Positions 1 to 8,930 of a stretch of 64,000 bases of DNA are shown here, piece after piece; position 1 is the stretch's first letter; each line of letters begins with the position of its first letter. The DNA lies in contig NZ_WSZK01000026.1 of NCBI RefSeq assembly GCF_009791395.1, forward strand, positions 1 through 64,000. Direction: 5' to 3'. The notes below the pieces were generated by a model that saw nothing but the letters and a program-made list of their open reading frames with translations, was not told the origin of the DNA and did no database searches. Made by a program: the position numbers and the translations under genes. Source of the DNA: Halomarina oriensis (GTDB taxonomy: Archaea; Halobacteriota; Halobacteria; Halobacteriales; Haloarculaceae).

Positions 1-214
1 CCGCGTCGTCGGCGATACCCCACCACGTCTCGCGGTCCAGCACGTCGCCGTCGAGGAAGAGCATCGTGTCGAGGTCCGGACTGACCAGGTGGCCCGATAT
101 CTCCACGTCGTCGCCGGTGTTGCCCACCACCGTCGTCTCGGCCACGGGGAACACCTCGTCGGCCCCGGACAGCAGTTTGGGCGTCCCCGTCCCGCCCGCG
201 AGAAACGTCGTCAT
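1..214 (-). CDS. cofD: 2-phospho-L-lactate transferase CofD, N-terminal part (runs off the window)
   Basis: Only the first 71 codons lie in the window. The frame opens on ATG at 214-212 and begins [15 protein letters not shown], the nucleotide-binding N-terminus of CofD, followed by [11 protein letters not shown] and [12 protein letters not shown], both typical of the family. CofD transfers the phospholactyl (or phosphoenolpyruvyl) moiety from an activated guanylyl donor to the deazaflavin Fo, making F420-0, the cytoplasmic precursor of coenzyme F420. The gene is divergent from the small gene at 318 and has no visible F420 partner in the window. The identification is secure; the missing C-terminus prevents any statement about integrity. 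Confidence 0.93.
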   Translation of the reverse strand, partial: MTTFLAGGTGTPKLLSGADEVFPVAETTVVGNTGDDVEISGHLVSPDLDTMLFLDGDVLDRETWWGIADDA

Positions 215-317
215 GAGTCGTCGTTGTGTGGTTGCGGGCTTGTATCTGCCCCTCGACCGGTCGGCCTTGCGACTGCCGGCCATCACGCCTACAGTGGGGG
301 CGGGAGTGTCGCCCGGT

Positions 318-635
318 ATGTCGCTCGAAACCTATCGGCTCGTCGTCGACGAGACGGAGACGACCGACGAGATGACGGTCGACCTCTACGACGAGGACGA
401 CCTGCTCGAAGCCTCGACGCGGGTCCCGTACGAGGAGTTCGGTCTGCTCGCCATCCGCGACGAGGACCGACCGGACCCCATCGAACACGAGACGACGGCC
501 GACGTGATGACCGTCTCGCTCGACATCCAGCGCCAGCAGGGAGCCTTCGAGATTCGTGTGCTGGGCGACACCGACGAGCGCCTGCTGACCGAACGCGTCA
601 CCGACAGCGACTGGAACCTCGCCGCCGCGGAGTAG
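318..635 (+). CDS. conserved acidic haloarchaeal protein of unknown function
   Basis: A 105-residue acidic protein beginning [19 protein letters not shown]. The frame is open further upstream, but that part is arginine- and proline-rich and overlaps cofD, so ATG 318 is the sensible start: acidic composition begins exactly there. Predicted beta-rich pattern ([26 protein letters not shown]), no cysteine, no signal peptide and no membrane segment, so probably a small soluble cytoplasmic protein. It lies 71 nt upstream of the first HD phosphohydrolase and may be cotranscribed with it. I do not recognise a named family. Confidence 0.7.
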   Translation: MSLETYRLVVDETETTDEMTVDLYDEDDLLEASTRVPYEEFGLLAIRDEDRPDPIEHETTADVMTVSLDIQRQQGAFEIRVLGDTDERLLTERVTDSDWNLAAAE

Positions 636-706
636 GCGTTCGATGTCGGCCGAGCGACCGGCCGACGGAACGGGACGCCTTTGCCCTCGGAGGCGAACGT
701 CGGCGC

Positions 707-1870
707 ATGAACACGGTCAAGGACGGCGTCCACGACCACATCGCCCTCGACCCGCTCGCCGAGGCGCTGGTCGATACGCCTGCCTTCCAGCGACTCCGCC
801 ACATCAAACAGCTCTCGACGGTCCGACTCGTCTACCCCTCCGCGAACCACACGCGTTTCGAGCACTCGCTGGGCGTCTACCACCTCGCCAGCCAGGCACT
901 CGACTCGCTGGGCGTCCGCGACGAACGAGCACGGCACGTCCGGGCGGCGGCCGTCCTCCACGACATCGGCCACGGGCCGTACGGCCACCAGACCGAGGAC
1001 GTCATCATGCGCCACACCGGCGAACACCACGACGAGATTCACGACCTGCTCTCGGGAACCGAGGCCGCGGCCGCCCTCCGCGACCACGACTGCTCGCCCG
1101 AACGGGTCGCGGATCTCGTCGCGGGTGACGGCGAACTCGGGCAACTCGTCTCGGGTGAACTGGACGTCGACCGGATGGACTACCTCGTCCGGGACGCCCA
1201 CCACACCGGCGTCCCCTACGGCACCATCGACACCGGCCGACTCGTCCGGCAACTGCGTGTCCGCGACGGTGAACTGGTGCTCGCGGAGGGGAACGTCCAG
1301 ACCGCCGAGTCGATGCTGCTGGCCCGGTCGCTCATGAACGGCGTCGTCTACCGCCACCACGTCTCGCGTATCGCGGGGGCGATGCTCGAACGCGGGGCCG
1401 AGCGCATCGTCGACGGCGGCGTCCCCATCGAGGCGTTCCGGCGGTTCGCCGACCACGACCTGCTGTTCGCGCTCCGTGAGCACGCCCCGACGCTCGGCCG
1501 GCGCATCGAGGAGCGCGACCTGTTCAAACGCGCGCTCTGGGTCGGTCAGGAGACGGTCCCCGCCGGTGTCGCGGAGTTCCCACGCGAGTCGATTCGAGAG
1601 GCGGAAGCGGACGTGGCGGAGCGAGCGGACGTCCCCGAGGAACAGGTACTGCTCGACGTGCCCTCGCTCCCGTCGATGCGGGAGGCGAACGCACGCGTCG
1701 TCGTCGGGGGGGTCGTCCAGCGCCTGGAGACAGCCTCCGAACTGGTCGCGGCGTTGCGAGCGGGCGAGCGGTCACGGTGGCGACTCGGCGTCTACACACC
1801 GGGAGAGCACGTCGACGACGTGGCGAGCGCGGCACGGGACGTGCTCGGTATCGCCGAGAAGGACGCGTGA
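707..1870 (+). CDS. HD-domain phosphohydrolase (dGTPase/SAMHD1-like), copy 1
   Basis: 387 residues. The start MNTVKDGVHDHIAL aligns with the start of the paralogue at 4145, so the longer upstream open frame is not used. HD-superfamily metal ligands are visible: H53 (FEHSLG), H85-D86 (LHDIGHG) and the D-x-D of LDVDRMDYL at about 153-155. This is the COG1078 group of metal-dependent phosphohydrolases related to dNTP triphosphohydrolases; cytoplasmic hydrolysis of (deoxy)nucleotides is the family expectation, but the substrate cannot be read from sequence. It is a paralogue of the 4145 gene, with a 92-nt tract of complete identity. Convergent with the cytochrome b gene. Confidence 0.9.
   Translation: MNTVKDGVHDHIALDPLAEALVDTPAFQRLRHIKQLSTVRLVYPSANHTRFEHSLGVYHLASQALDSLGVRDERARHVRAAAVLHDIGHGPYGHQTEDVIMRHTGEHHDEIHDLLSGTEAAAALRDHDCSPERVADLVAGDGELGQLVSGELDVDRMDYLVRDAHHTGVPYGTIDTGRLVRQLRVRDGELVLAEGNVQTAESMLLARSLMNGVVYRHHVSRIAGAMLERGAERIVDGGVPIEAFRRFADHDLLFALREHAPTLGRRIEERDLFKRALWVGQETVPAGVAEFPRESIREAEADVAERADVPEEQVLLDVPSLPSMREANARVVVGGVVQRLETASELVAALRAGERSRWRLGVYTPGEHVDDVASAARDVLGIAEKDA
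1157..1248 (+). repeat. 92-nt identical tract shared with 4595-4686 (gene-conversion candidate)
   Basis: Every base from 1157 to 1248 matches 4595-4686, about 30 codons including all third positions, inside two paralogous HD phosphohydrolase genes that differ at many wobble positions elsewhere. It covers the LDVDRMDYLVRDAHHTG active-site segment. A shorter identical stretch of about 32 nt lies at the FEHSLGVYHLA segment. Confidence 0.9.
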
Positions 1871-1923
1871 GGGCCGCCGTCGGGTCGGGGAGCGACGTCT
1901 CGTCCCCTCGCCGGCCAACCGAG

Positions 1924-2739
<816 letters not shown>

Positions 2740-2772
2740 CGGCCACCCCCCGCTGCTCCCGTGACCCTCGGC

Positions 2773-3072
2773 TCAGTCCGTCGCATGCGCCTCCTCCGTG
2801 GAGCGTGGCTGAGCACGAACGTCCCACGCGGTCCGCCACTCGCACGCGCCGACGAGCGCGAGCCCCCAGAGCACGGACAGCGCCGACCACGTCGTGGGGA
2901 GGCCGGAGGTGATGGGGTCGAACACCGACGCCACGGGGAGCGTGACGGCCAGCAGTGCTGCCCCGTAGGCGGCGAACCGACGACCACGGGTCTGGACGGC
3001 GGCCAGCGCGGCGAGGCCGAGGACGTTGCGAGTGGTCGACGGCTCCGGTGTCGTGTGTGCGTGTGATACCAT
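2773..3072 (-). CDS. small membrane protein upstream of cytochrome b
   Basis: 99 residues from ATG 3072 (MVSHAHTTPEPSTTRN). An in-frame ATG at 3102 would add ten residues but would remove the AT-rich promoter at 3099-3112 from the right distance, so I prefer 3072. Two to three hydrophobic segments are visible (about 17-28, 35-52 and 61-78), followed by a charged cytoplasmic tail. Same strand as, and 33 nt upstream of, the cytochrome b gene, so probably first in that operon and possibly an accessory of the quinol-oxidising complex. No family recognised. Confidence 0.65.
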   Translation of the reverse strand: MVSHAHTTPEPSTTRNVLGLAALAAVQTRGRRFAAYGAALLAVTLPVASVFDPITSGLPTTWSALSVLWGLALVGACEWRTAWDVRAQPRSTEEAHATD

Positions 3073-3098
3073 GACGGCCAGAGATAGCCCGAACGTCA

Positions 3099-3112
3099 GC
3101 ATAATGATATTT
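3099..3112 (-). promoter_or_regulatory. AT-rich promoter for the cytochrome b operon
   Basis: On the minus strand AAATATCATTATGC forms an AT-rich island in G+C-rich DNA about 27-40 nt before the ATG at 3072, as expected for a haloarchaeal TATA element of a nearly leaderless transcript. Confidence 0.5.
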
Positions 3113-3254
3113 AGTGAAACTCTTTCACGCCGTGCAACCCCCCCTGTCGCCCGCCCCCCCAGAGCGAGGAGGGGGAGCGTGAACTTCGGCCCTCTCCGTT
3201 TCGAGTCAACCTCCGGACAGGTATTTACCCGCGGACGCTCTACCCCGTGCAGTC

Positions 3255-4061
3255 ATGGGCGACCCGAGTCCACTCGACGACGTGGAGTTCCTCGCCCGGT
3301 CGGGCCACCGCGTCGAAGTGCTTCGGACACTCGCCTCGGGACCACGGACACGGCCGGAGGTTCACCGAGAGACGGGCGTCTCACAACCGACGCTCGGCCG
3401 CATCCTCGGGTCGTTCGAGGAGCGTCACTGGGTCGAGCGACGGGGGTCGGAGTACACCCTGACACCGTCCGGGACGCTCGTCTGGGAACAGTTCGACGAC
3501 CTGCTCGACACCGTCGAGACCGCCCAGCGTCTCGCGGACGTGGTCGAGTATCTCCCGACGGACGAACTCGGGTTCGACGTTCGGGAACTCGCCGAGGCGA
3601 CGATTACGACGCCGGTGCCGGGTGACGGCCTCCGCCACCTGCGGCGACTGGAGGAGGTCGTCTACACGGCCGACGTGGTGCGGAACGTCGCTCCGACCGC
3701 GCCGCCCGGCGCACGGGCCGACTTCGAGAACCGGTTCGAGGCGTTCATGCGAAGCGACCAGCAGGTCGAGGCGATCGTCTCGACGGGGGCGCTACGGGTG
3801 TCGGCCGACGCCGAGATGATGGGGCGGTTGCGGACGGCCCTCGGAACGAACCGCGTCGACCTCTATCGCTACGACGGGCCGGTGCCGGTCATGCTCGCAC
3901 TCGTCGACGGCACCGCCGTCCTCGCACCGCTCGACGACGACGGTGTCCCGACGGCGACCATCGAGAGCGACGACGAGGCCGTCCGCGCGTGGGTGGCGTC
4001 GAGACTCGACGAGTACCGCGAACGGGCGACGAGAATCTCTCCGGACGACCTGCCGTCGTGA
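3255..4061 (+). CDS. winged-helix transcriptional regulator with FilR1-type middle domain
   Basis: 268 residues. The N-terminal winged helix (about 14-78) contains HRVEVLRTLASGP, recognition-helix residues VSQPTLGRILGSFEE and a wing ending YTLTPSG. The region from about 125 to 250 resembles the FilR1/MOM middle domain of COG4742 regulators (LRHLRRLEEVV, VSTGALRVSADAEMMGRL, LYRYDGPVPVMLALVDG). This family binds DNA as dimers and has regulatory roles in archaea; the effector is unknown. It is divergent from the cytochrome b operon and 83 nt upstream of the second HD gene, so it may regulate either neighbour. A TATA-like GTATTTACC lies about 30 nt before the ATG. Confidence 0.85.
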   Translation: MGDPSPLDDVEFLARSGHRVEVLRTLASGPRTRPEVHRETGVSQPTLGRILGSFEERHWVERRGSEYTLTPSGTLVWEQFDDLLDTVETAQRLADVVEYLPTDELGFDVRELAEATITTPVPGDGLRHLRRLEEVVYTADVVRNVAPTAPPGARADFENRFEAFMRSDQQVEAIVSTGALRVSADAEMMGRLRTALGTNRVDLYRYDGPVPVMLALVDGTAVLAPLDDDGVPTATIESDDEAVRAWVASRLDEYRERATRISPDDLPS

Positions 4062-4113
4062 GGAGACGACGGACGGCCTCACGAGAGCGCCGACGGTCGG
4101 AGGAGTGCGACGG

Positions 4114-4121
4114 TTTTTAAG
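4114..4121 (+). promoter_or_regulatory. TATA-like box for the second HD phosphohydrolase
   Basis: TTTTTAAG lies 24-31 nt before the ATG at 4145, the spacing of a leaderless haloarchaeal promoter. It separates this gene from the regulator upstream, so the HD-amidohydrolase pair has its own promoter. Confidence 0.6.
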
Positions 4122-4144
4122 CGAACCCGACCCAACGCCGACCA

Positions 4145-5371
4145 ATGATTTCCATCAAGGACAGCGTCCACGACCACATCGAGGTCGACGGCGTGGCCGA
4201 GGCGCTCCTCGACACGCCCATCGTCCAGCGACTCAGGCGCATCCGACAGCTAGGGACCGTTTCGTTCGTCTATCCCTCCGCGAACCACACCCGCTTCGAG
4301 CACTCGCTGGGCGTCTACCACCTCGCGGACCGTGCCCTCTCGAACCTCGACATCGAGGGGGCGAACGCCGACCGCATCCGGGCGGCGGCGCTCCTCCACG
4401 ACACCGGTCACGGCCCGTACTCGCACAACCTCGAAGACCTCATCTACCGCCAGACGGGTCGCTACCACGACGAGATAGACGACCTGCTGACCGAGGGGCA
4501 GGTCGGCGAGGTGCTCCGGGAGTACGGCCTCTCGCCGTCGGCCGTCGCGGACCTCGTCCGTGGCGACGGGAAGTACGGGCAGTTGGTCTCGGGGGAACTG
4601 GACGTCGACCGGATGGACTACCTCGTCCGGGACGCCCACCACACCGGCGTCCCCTACGGCACCATCGACACCGGCCGACTCGTCCGCGAACTCGACTTCA
4701 CCGAGGGCGAACTCGTCCTCGGCGAGGGCAACGTCCAGACGGGCGAGTCCCTGTTGCTCGCGCGGGCGCTGATGAACCCGACCGTCTACAGCCACCACGT
4801 CGCCCGCATCTCGAAGTCGATGCTGCGTCGGGCGGCCGAGGGCCTGCTCCGGGCGGGGGCGACCGACGCGTGGGAACTGCGACGGATGGACGACCGGGAC
4901 CTCACCGTGGCTCTCCGCCAGTGCGAGGAAACCGCCGAGTACGCCCGTCGTCTCGACACGCGGGACCTCTACAAACGCGCGGTGTGGGCGGAGTTCGACG
5001 CCGTCGACGACGCGCTCATCGACGCCGACCACGACACCATCCGCGAGTACGAACGCGACGTCGCCGACGAGGCCGACGTCGACCCGGAGCACGTCGTCCT
5101 CGACATCCCGTCGCGGCCCTCCATCCCCGAGTCGACCAGTCGGGTCGTCGTCAACGGCCAGGTGCGCCGCCTGCGTGACCAGTCGACCCTGGTCCAGGCC
5201 GTCCTCCGCGTGCAGGAAGACCAGTGGCGACTCGGCGTCTACGCCCCCCGCGACGTGACCGAGCGGGTCGGTCACGCCGCCGAGCGCGTCCTCGGACTCG
5301 ACCTCGACGCGCTGGTCAGCGACATCCGTGGCTCGCGCCCCGCGACGCTCGACGAGTTCGAGGGACACTGA
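4145..5371 (+). CDS. HD-domain phosphohydrolase (dGTPase/SAMHD1-like), copy 2
   Basis: 408 residues, beginning MISIKDSVHDHIEV and colinear with the copy at 707. The metal-binding residues are H53 (FEHSLG), H85-D86 (LHDTGHG) and the D-x-D of LDVDRMDYL. It is about 20 residues longer at the C-terminus than copy 1 (ending RPATLDEFEGH). Expected activity is metal-dependent hydrolysis of nucleotide phosphoesters or triphosphates in the cytoplasm; substrate unknown. The stop codon is one base before the ATG of the amidohydrolase, so the two are almost certainly cotranscribed from the TATA at 4114. Contains the 92-nt tract identical to copy 1. Confidence 0.9.
   Translation: MISIKDSVHDHIEVDGVAEALLDTPIVQRLRRIRQLGTVSFVYPSANHTRFEHSLGVYHLADRALSNLDIEGANADRIRAAALLHDTGHGPYSHNLEDLIYRQTGRYHDEIDDLLTEGQVGEVLREYGLSPSAVADLVRGDGKYGQLVSGELDVDRMDYLVRDAHHTGVPYGTIDTGRLVRELDFTEGELVLGEGNVQTGESLLLARALMNPTVYSHHVARISKSMLRRAAEGLLRAGATDAWELRRMDDRDLTVALRQCEETAEYARRLDTRDLYKRAVWAEFDAVDDALIDADHDTIREYERDVADEADVDPEHVVLDIPSRPSIPESTSRVVVNGQVRRLRDQSTLVQAVLRVQEDQWRLGVYAPRDVTERVGHAAERVLGLDLDALVSDIRGSRPATLDEFEGH
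4595..4686 (+). repeat. 92-nt identical tract shared with 1157-1248
   Basis: Second member of the identical pair described at 1157-1248. Identity begins and ends abruptly: the bases just outside (T versus G before, G versus C after) already differ, which is the pattern expected from recent local recombination between paralogues rather than codon-level selection alone. Confidence 0.9.
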
Positions 5372-5372
5372 G

Positions 5373-6446
5373 ATGCCGGCCAGTCACACACCGGCCGGCG
5401 ACCCGGACGTGGTGACGACGACGGGCGAGACGGTCCTCGAAGGCACCGTCCTCCGTGGTCGTGAGTTCGACCCCGTCGAGGGGAGAGTCGTCGTCGAAGA
5501 CGGCGAAATCGTGGCTCTCGAGGAGGACCCCGTCGAGTCGGACGGTATCGTCCTCCCCGCGTTCGTCAACGCCCACACGCACAGCGGTGACTCCATCGCC
5601 AAGGAGGCCGGCGGTGGTCTCTCGCTCGAAGCACTCGTCGCGCCGCCCGACGGTCTGAAACACCGCCTCCTGCGTGCGGCCGACGGCGACGAACTGGTCG
5701 CCGGGATGGTCCGCTCGCTGCGGTACATGGAGCGCTCGGGGACCGGCGCGTTCCTCGAGTTCCGGGAGGGTGGCGTCGAGGGCGTCGAACGGCTTCGCCG
5801 GGCGCTCGACGGCCTCTCGCTCGACGCGACGGTTTACGGTCGCGGTGATAGCGAGGTGCTGGACGTGGCCGACGGCTACGGCGCGAGCGGCGCGAACGAC
5901 ACCGACTTCACCGAGGAACGGGCGGCCGCTCGTGCGGCCAACAAACCGTTCGCCATCCACGCCGGCGAGGTGAACGCCAGTGACATCGACCCGGCGCTCG
6001 CGCTCGACCCGAACCTGCTCGTCCACATGGTCCACGCCGACGAGAACCACCTGCGGCGGGTCGCCGACGCCGGGATACCGGTCGCGGTCTGTCCGCGCTC
6101 GAACCTCGTCACGGACGTGGGGCTGCCGCCCGTCGAGGACCTGCTGGAGCACACCACCGTCGCGCTCGGGACGGACAACGTCTTCCTGAACGCGCCGTCG
6201 ATGTTCCGCGAGATGGAGTTCACGGCGAAACTCTACGACGTCTCGGCGACCGAGGTGCTGGCGATGGCGACCCACGCCGGCGCGGACGCGGCGGGGCTGA
6301 ACTGCGGCGTCGTCGAACCGGGCCGCGACGCGCGACTGCTGGTGCTCGACGGCGACTCGGACAACCTCACCGGCGCACAGGAGGTCGTCCGCGCCGTGGT
6401 GCGGCGGGCGGGGACGAGCGACGTCGAGCGGGTCGTGCTCGCGTAG
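5373..6446 (+). CDS. amidohydrolase-superfamily metal hydrolase (aminohydrolase/deaminase-like)
   Basis: 357 residues from ATG 5373. Metal ligands of the amidohydrolase TIM barrel are present: H68 and H70 (NAHTHSGDS), H196 (AIHAGEV), a histidine in LVHMVHADENH at about 218-221, and D268 (ALGTDNVF). The short beta-sandwich N-terminus (GTVLRGREFDPVEG) and the one-metal HxH-H-H-D pattern place it with the TRZ/ATZ and MTA/SAH deaminase branch, which removes amino groups from purine or pterin-type rings; I cannot fix the substrate. It follows the HD phosphohydrolase after one base, which suggests joint nucleotide or nucleoside metabolism. Confidence 0.85.
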   Translation: MPASHTPAGDPDVVTTTGETVLEGTVLRGREFDPVEGRVVVEDGEIVALEEDPVESDGIVLPAFVNAHTHSGDSIAKEAGGGLSLEALVAPPDGLKHRLLRAADGDELVAGMVRSLRYMERSGTGAFLEFREGGVEGVERLRRALDGLSLDATVYGRGDSEVLDVADGYGASGANDTDFTEERAAARAANKPFAIHAGEVNASDIDPALALDPNLLVHMVHADENHLRRVADAGIPVAVCPRSNLVTDVGLPPVEDLLEHTTVALGTDNVFLNAPSMFREMEFTAKLYDVSATEVLAMATHAGADAAGLNCGVVEPGRDARLLVLDGDSDNLTGAQEVVRAVVRRAGTSDVERVVLA

Positions 6447-6454
6447 CCGGTCTC

Positions 6455-7456
6455 CTACTCGTCCGGCTCCGAGACCGGCCGCAGATGCTCGCAGTCGCCC
6501 GCGCTCACGCGAACCGTCTCGCCGTCGTCGCGTCGGACGACGAGCGTCCCCGGTCGCTCGACGTCGACCGCCTCGCCGACCACCTCGCCGCCGGGCGTCT
6601 CGACACGGACGCGCTGGCCGAGCGTCAGCGCCAGTTCCCGCCACGCCGGGACCACCGCGTCCAGGTCGGCTCGGAGCGCGTCGAACTCCGAGAGCAGGCG
6701 CTGGACGAACGCTCGCCGGTCGACGGCCCCTGTCTCCGCGCGGACGCTGGTCGCGCCGTCGGGAAGTCCCTCCGCCGTCACCTCGGCGTTGACGCCGATG
6801 CCGACGACCAGCCAGCCCACGCGGTCGGCCTCCCCCTGCATCTCGGTGAGGATGCCCGCGAGTTTGGCGTACCGGGTCTCGTCCCGTGGGGCGACGACGT
6901 CGTCGGACTCCGTCCGACTGGCAGTCGTCCCACGGGGGACGACGACGTCGTTCGGCCACTTGATGTGGGCGTCGACGCCCTGTTCGCGGGCGGCACGGGC
7001 CGTCGCCACCGCCGCGGCGAGCGTGAACAGCGGTGCGTCCCGAATCGGAACGTCGGGTCGGACGACGAGGCTCAGGTAGACACCACCCGGCGGAGCCTCC
7101 CACGAGCGGTCCAGTCGACCGCGAGCACCAGTCTGTGCGTCGGCGACGACGACCACCTCCTCGGCTCCGTCCTCGGCGAGTTCGCGGGCACGGCGGTTCG
7201 TGGAGTCGATACTGTCGTGTGACTCGACGGCGAACGGTGCGTCGAGGCCGAGCGACAGCGACAGTTCGTGGAGCGGTGGCATCGCGTCGAGCGTGTAGCC
7301 CGCGCCCCCGCTCGTCACCTCGAAGTCGTCCTCCCGGAGCGCCTCGACGTGTTTCCAGACCGCGTTCCGGGAGACGTCGAGGCGCTCGGCGAGGGCGGGA
7401 CCGGACACCGGTCCGTCGGCCAGCGCGTCGAGCACTCGCAGGCGCGTGTCGTTCAT
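6455..7456 (-). CDS. birA: bifunctional biotin-protein ligase / regulator BirA
   Basis: 333 residues. The N-terminal HTH (about 3-55, LAERLDVSRNAVWKHVEAL) is followed by the ligase domain with the biotin/ATP loop GARGRLDRSW, then VYLSLVVRP, KWPNDV, KLAGILTEM and VGIGVNAEV, and a C-terminal SH3-like cap (GEAVDVERPGTLVVRRDDG). It attaches biotin to the AMKM lysine of carboxylase carrier domains, here presumably PccA encoded 1.5 kb away. ATG 7456 overlaps the stop of the upstream lipoprotein gene by 4 nt. Odd feature: about 25 extra residues between WPNDV and KLAGIL that contain an internal repeat (see 6881-6950). Confidence 0.93.
   Translation of the reverse strand: MNDTRLRVLDALADGPVSGPALAERLDVSRNAVWKHVEALREDDFEVTSGGAGYTLDAMPPLHELSLSLGLDAPFAVESHDSIDSTNRRARELAEDGAEEVVVVADAQTGARGRLDRSWEAPPGGVYLSLVVRPDVPIRDAPLFTLAAAVATARAAREQGVDAHIKWPNDVVVPRGTTASRTESDDVVAPRDETRYAKLAGILTEMQGEADRVGWLVVGIGVNAEVTAEGLPDGATSVRAETGAVDRRAFVQRLLSEFDALRADLDAVVPAWRELALTLGQRVRVETPGGEVVGEAVDVERPGTLVVRRDDGETVRVSAGDCEHLRPVSEPDE
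6881..6950 (-). repeat. imperfect direct repeat inside birA
   Basis: Two roughly 23-25-nt copies, 6881-6903 and 6926-6950, share the pattern gtccc-(gtggg or acggggg)-gacgacgtcgt. They encode DVVVPRGTT and DVVAPRDET in the extra loop next to the WPNDV motif, suggesting the loop grew by local duplication. Confidence 0.7.
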
Positions 7457-8313
7457 ACCGTCGCTTCCGCCGGTCGGGCAATGAGGCTGTTCGTCTGCGG
7501 TCCCTGCCGTCCCGTCGTCACGTTCAGCGCCTCGGGGACCCACGCCGGCCGTTCGACTGACGTGTTCCCGACGTCCGCGAACCGGAGTTCGTACGTCCCG
7601 GCGACGGGTATCGACGGGCCGCTCGCCGACGCGTTGCCCGTGTACTCGATGCGGAGCAGGCGAATCCGACCGTCCGGTTCGACGACGAGCGTCTGGTTCC
7701 ACGTCTCGATGCTCGTCAGTCGCTGCGTGAACGTACTGAACAGTGCCGGCACCTCGGCGGTGTGGACGCGGTAGGCCGTCGCGTTCGCCGTCGTCTCGCC
7801 CGTACGCATCGACGCGAGCAGGGAGTAGAGCCGTTCGCGGAAGACGGCGTCCCGTGGCGGCGACCCGGCGACGTACTCGACCCCCGCCTCCGACGAGAGT
7901 CGGCGGACGGCGACGGTGTCGTTCGTCCACACCTCCTCGACGCCACCGGTCGCGGCGAAGAAAGAGACCGTCCGCTCACCGTAGACGGTCCGCGCGTACG
8001 TCTCCCCCGGCGCGTGGCGGACGGTCTGGTCGAACCGACTCATCACCGTGCCGTTCCGGTAGCGGACGACCGACGCCAGTCGTCGGGTGAAACTCCGGGC
8101 CTCCAGCGTCTCGGCGTGTCCGTCCGCCACCTCGATGGGGTCGGAGAGACCGTTCCGACCGACTCCGGGCGGCCGGTCGTCCATCGGGTGGTCCGTCGGG
8201 ACGGCCGCTGGCGTCGGCCCGTCCGGGGCACCGTCGCCACCGGGTGCCGTCACGCCGCCACAGCCAGCGACGACGACGGCGAGGACGAGCAGTGCCGAGT
8301 GGCCCGTTCGCAT
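7453..8313 (-). CDS. predicted lipoprotein of unknown function
   Basis: 286 residues. The N-terminus MRTGHSALLVLAVVVAGCGG has a hydrophobic stretch and a lipobox ending at C18, so the mature protein should be lipid-anchored outside the cell. The mature part begins with a proline/glycine-rich linker and continues as a beta-rich domain (VVRYRNGTVMSRFDQTVRH, VWTNDTVAVRR, WNQTLVVEPDGRIRLLRIEYTG) reminiscent of haloarchaeal LolA/DUF-type lipoproteins, with several N-x-S/T sequons. Same strand as birA and overlapping it by 4 nt. No cofactor motif visible; function unknown. Confidence 0.75.
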   Translation of the reverse strand: MRTGHSALLVLAVVVAGCGGVTAPGGDGAPDGPTPAAVPTDHPMDDRPPGVGRNGLSDPIEVADGHAETLEARSFTRRLASVVRYRNGTVMSRFDQTVRHAPGETYARTVYGERTVSFFAATGGVEEVWTNDTVAVRRLSSEAGVEYVAGSPPRDAVFRERLYSLLASMRTGETTANATAYRVHTAEVPALFSTFTQRLTSIETWNQTLVVEPDGRIRLLRIEYTGNASASGPSIPVAGTYELRFADVGNTSVERPAWVPEALNVTTGRQGPQTNSLIARPAEATV

Positions 8314-8336
8314 ACCGGACGGTCGGCCAACCTGTG

Positions 8337-8342
8337 AAAAAA
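8337..8342 (-). terminator. T-tract after the NifU-like gene
   Basis: Six consecutive T on the minus strand about 20 nt after the stop of the NifU-like gene and before the lipoprotein start; a plausible archaeal oligo-T terminator separating the two transcription units. Confidence 0.4.
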
Positions 8343-8362
8343 GCGTTCCGCCGATGCGACGC

Positions 8363-8677
8363 TCAGAACGGGACGTCGTCGGGGTCGAAGCCGCGGCCCT
8401 CCGCGGAGAACGTGTCGCTCGTCTCCGCCTGGACGCGCTGAATCTCCGGAATCTCGCGCGGGAGTCGCGCTTCGAGCGCCTGAATCGTCATCGGCGAGAC
8501 GCCACAGCCTTCACACGCGCCGCCGAGCGCGATGGTGACCGACCCTTCTTCGACGTCCAAATCCAGAATCTCGTGGCTTCCGCCGTGGCCCTCTATCTGC
8601 GGGAAGTTCCGCATCAGGAACTGGGTGATGCGCTCGCGGAGGTCGTTCTCGTCGACTGCGGAGGCGTCACTACTCAT
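8363..8677 (-). CDS. NifU C-terminal-domain iron-sulfur scaffold protein
   Basis: 104 residues from ATG 8677 (MSSDASAVDENDLRERI). The NifU-like C-terminal domain has the cluster-binding pair C55-x-x-C58 in GGACEGCGVSPMTIQALE. Proteins of this type (Nfu family) carry and deliver [4Fe-4S] clusters to apo-enzymes in the cytoplasm. The frame is open another 80 codons upstream, but that stretch is basic, rich in Ser and Arg, and covers the hairpin after pccA, so it is not coding. Stands alone without suf or isc genes in view. Confidence 0.9.
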   Translation of the reverse strand: MSSDASAVDENDLRERITQFLMRNFPQIEGHGGSHEILDLDVEEGSVTIALGGACEGCGVSPMTIQALEARLPREIPEIQRVQAETSDTFSAEGRGFDPDDVPF

Positions 8678-8859
8678 TGTCGAACCCAGGTGCCGACGCG
8701 GTTTAGCGTCGGCGGTCGGGCGGTGGTCGGGTGCTGTGCTGGTGCGGTCGGATCTGGTGAGTCGTGCCGTGAGCGAGAGAGCGATAGCGAACGAGCGAGC
8801 GGGGTGAGGACCGAACGGAACGCTCGAAGAGCGTGCAGAGAGGGACGAATCCTTCTGGT

Positions 8860-8924
8860 CCAGCTTTTGCCAAGGAGCCGCTGACGGCCGAAGGCCGTCA
8901 GCACGCGACTGCAGCAAAAGGTGG
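8860..8924 (-). terminator. large stem-loop just after pccA
   Basis: An inner perfect hairpin (8881-8901: CTGACGGCC, loop GAA, GGCCGTCAG) sits inside an outer 11-bp imperfect stem (8860-8870 CCAGCTTTTGC against 8914-8924 GCAAAAGGTGG, one mismatch). It begins 7 nt after the pccA stop codon on the minus strand. It could end or protect the pccA transcript, or be a copy of a dispersed intergenic element. The remaining sequence up to 8678 shows no gene. Confidence 0.6.
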
Positions 8925-8930
8925 TGGTGA

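Noticed and set aside
5316-7481. 721-codon open frame on the minus strand
   Set aside because: It is antisense to the amidohydrolase and, in its upstream half, reads birA in the wrong frame; the product is rich in Arg and Pro and lacks the acidic haloarchaeal bias. High third-position G+C produces such shadows throughout.
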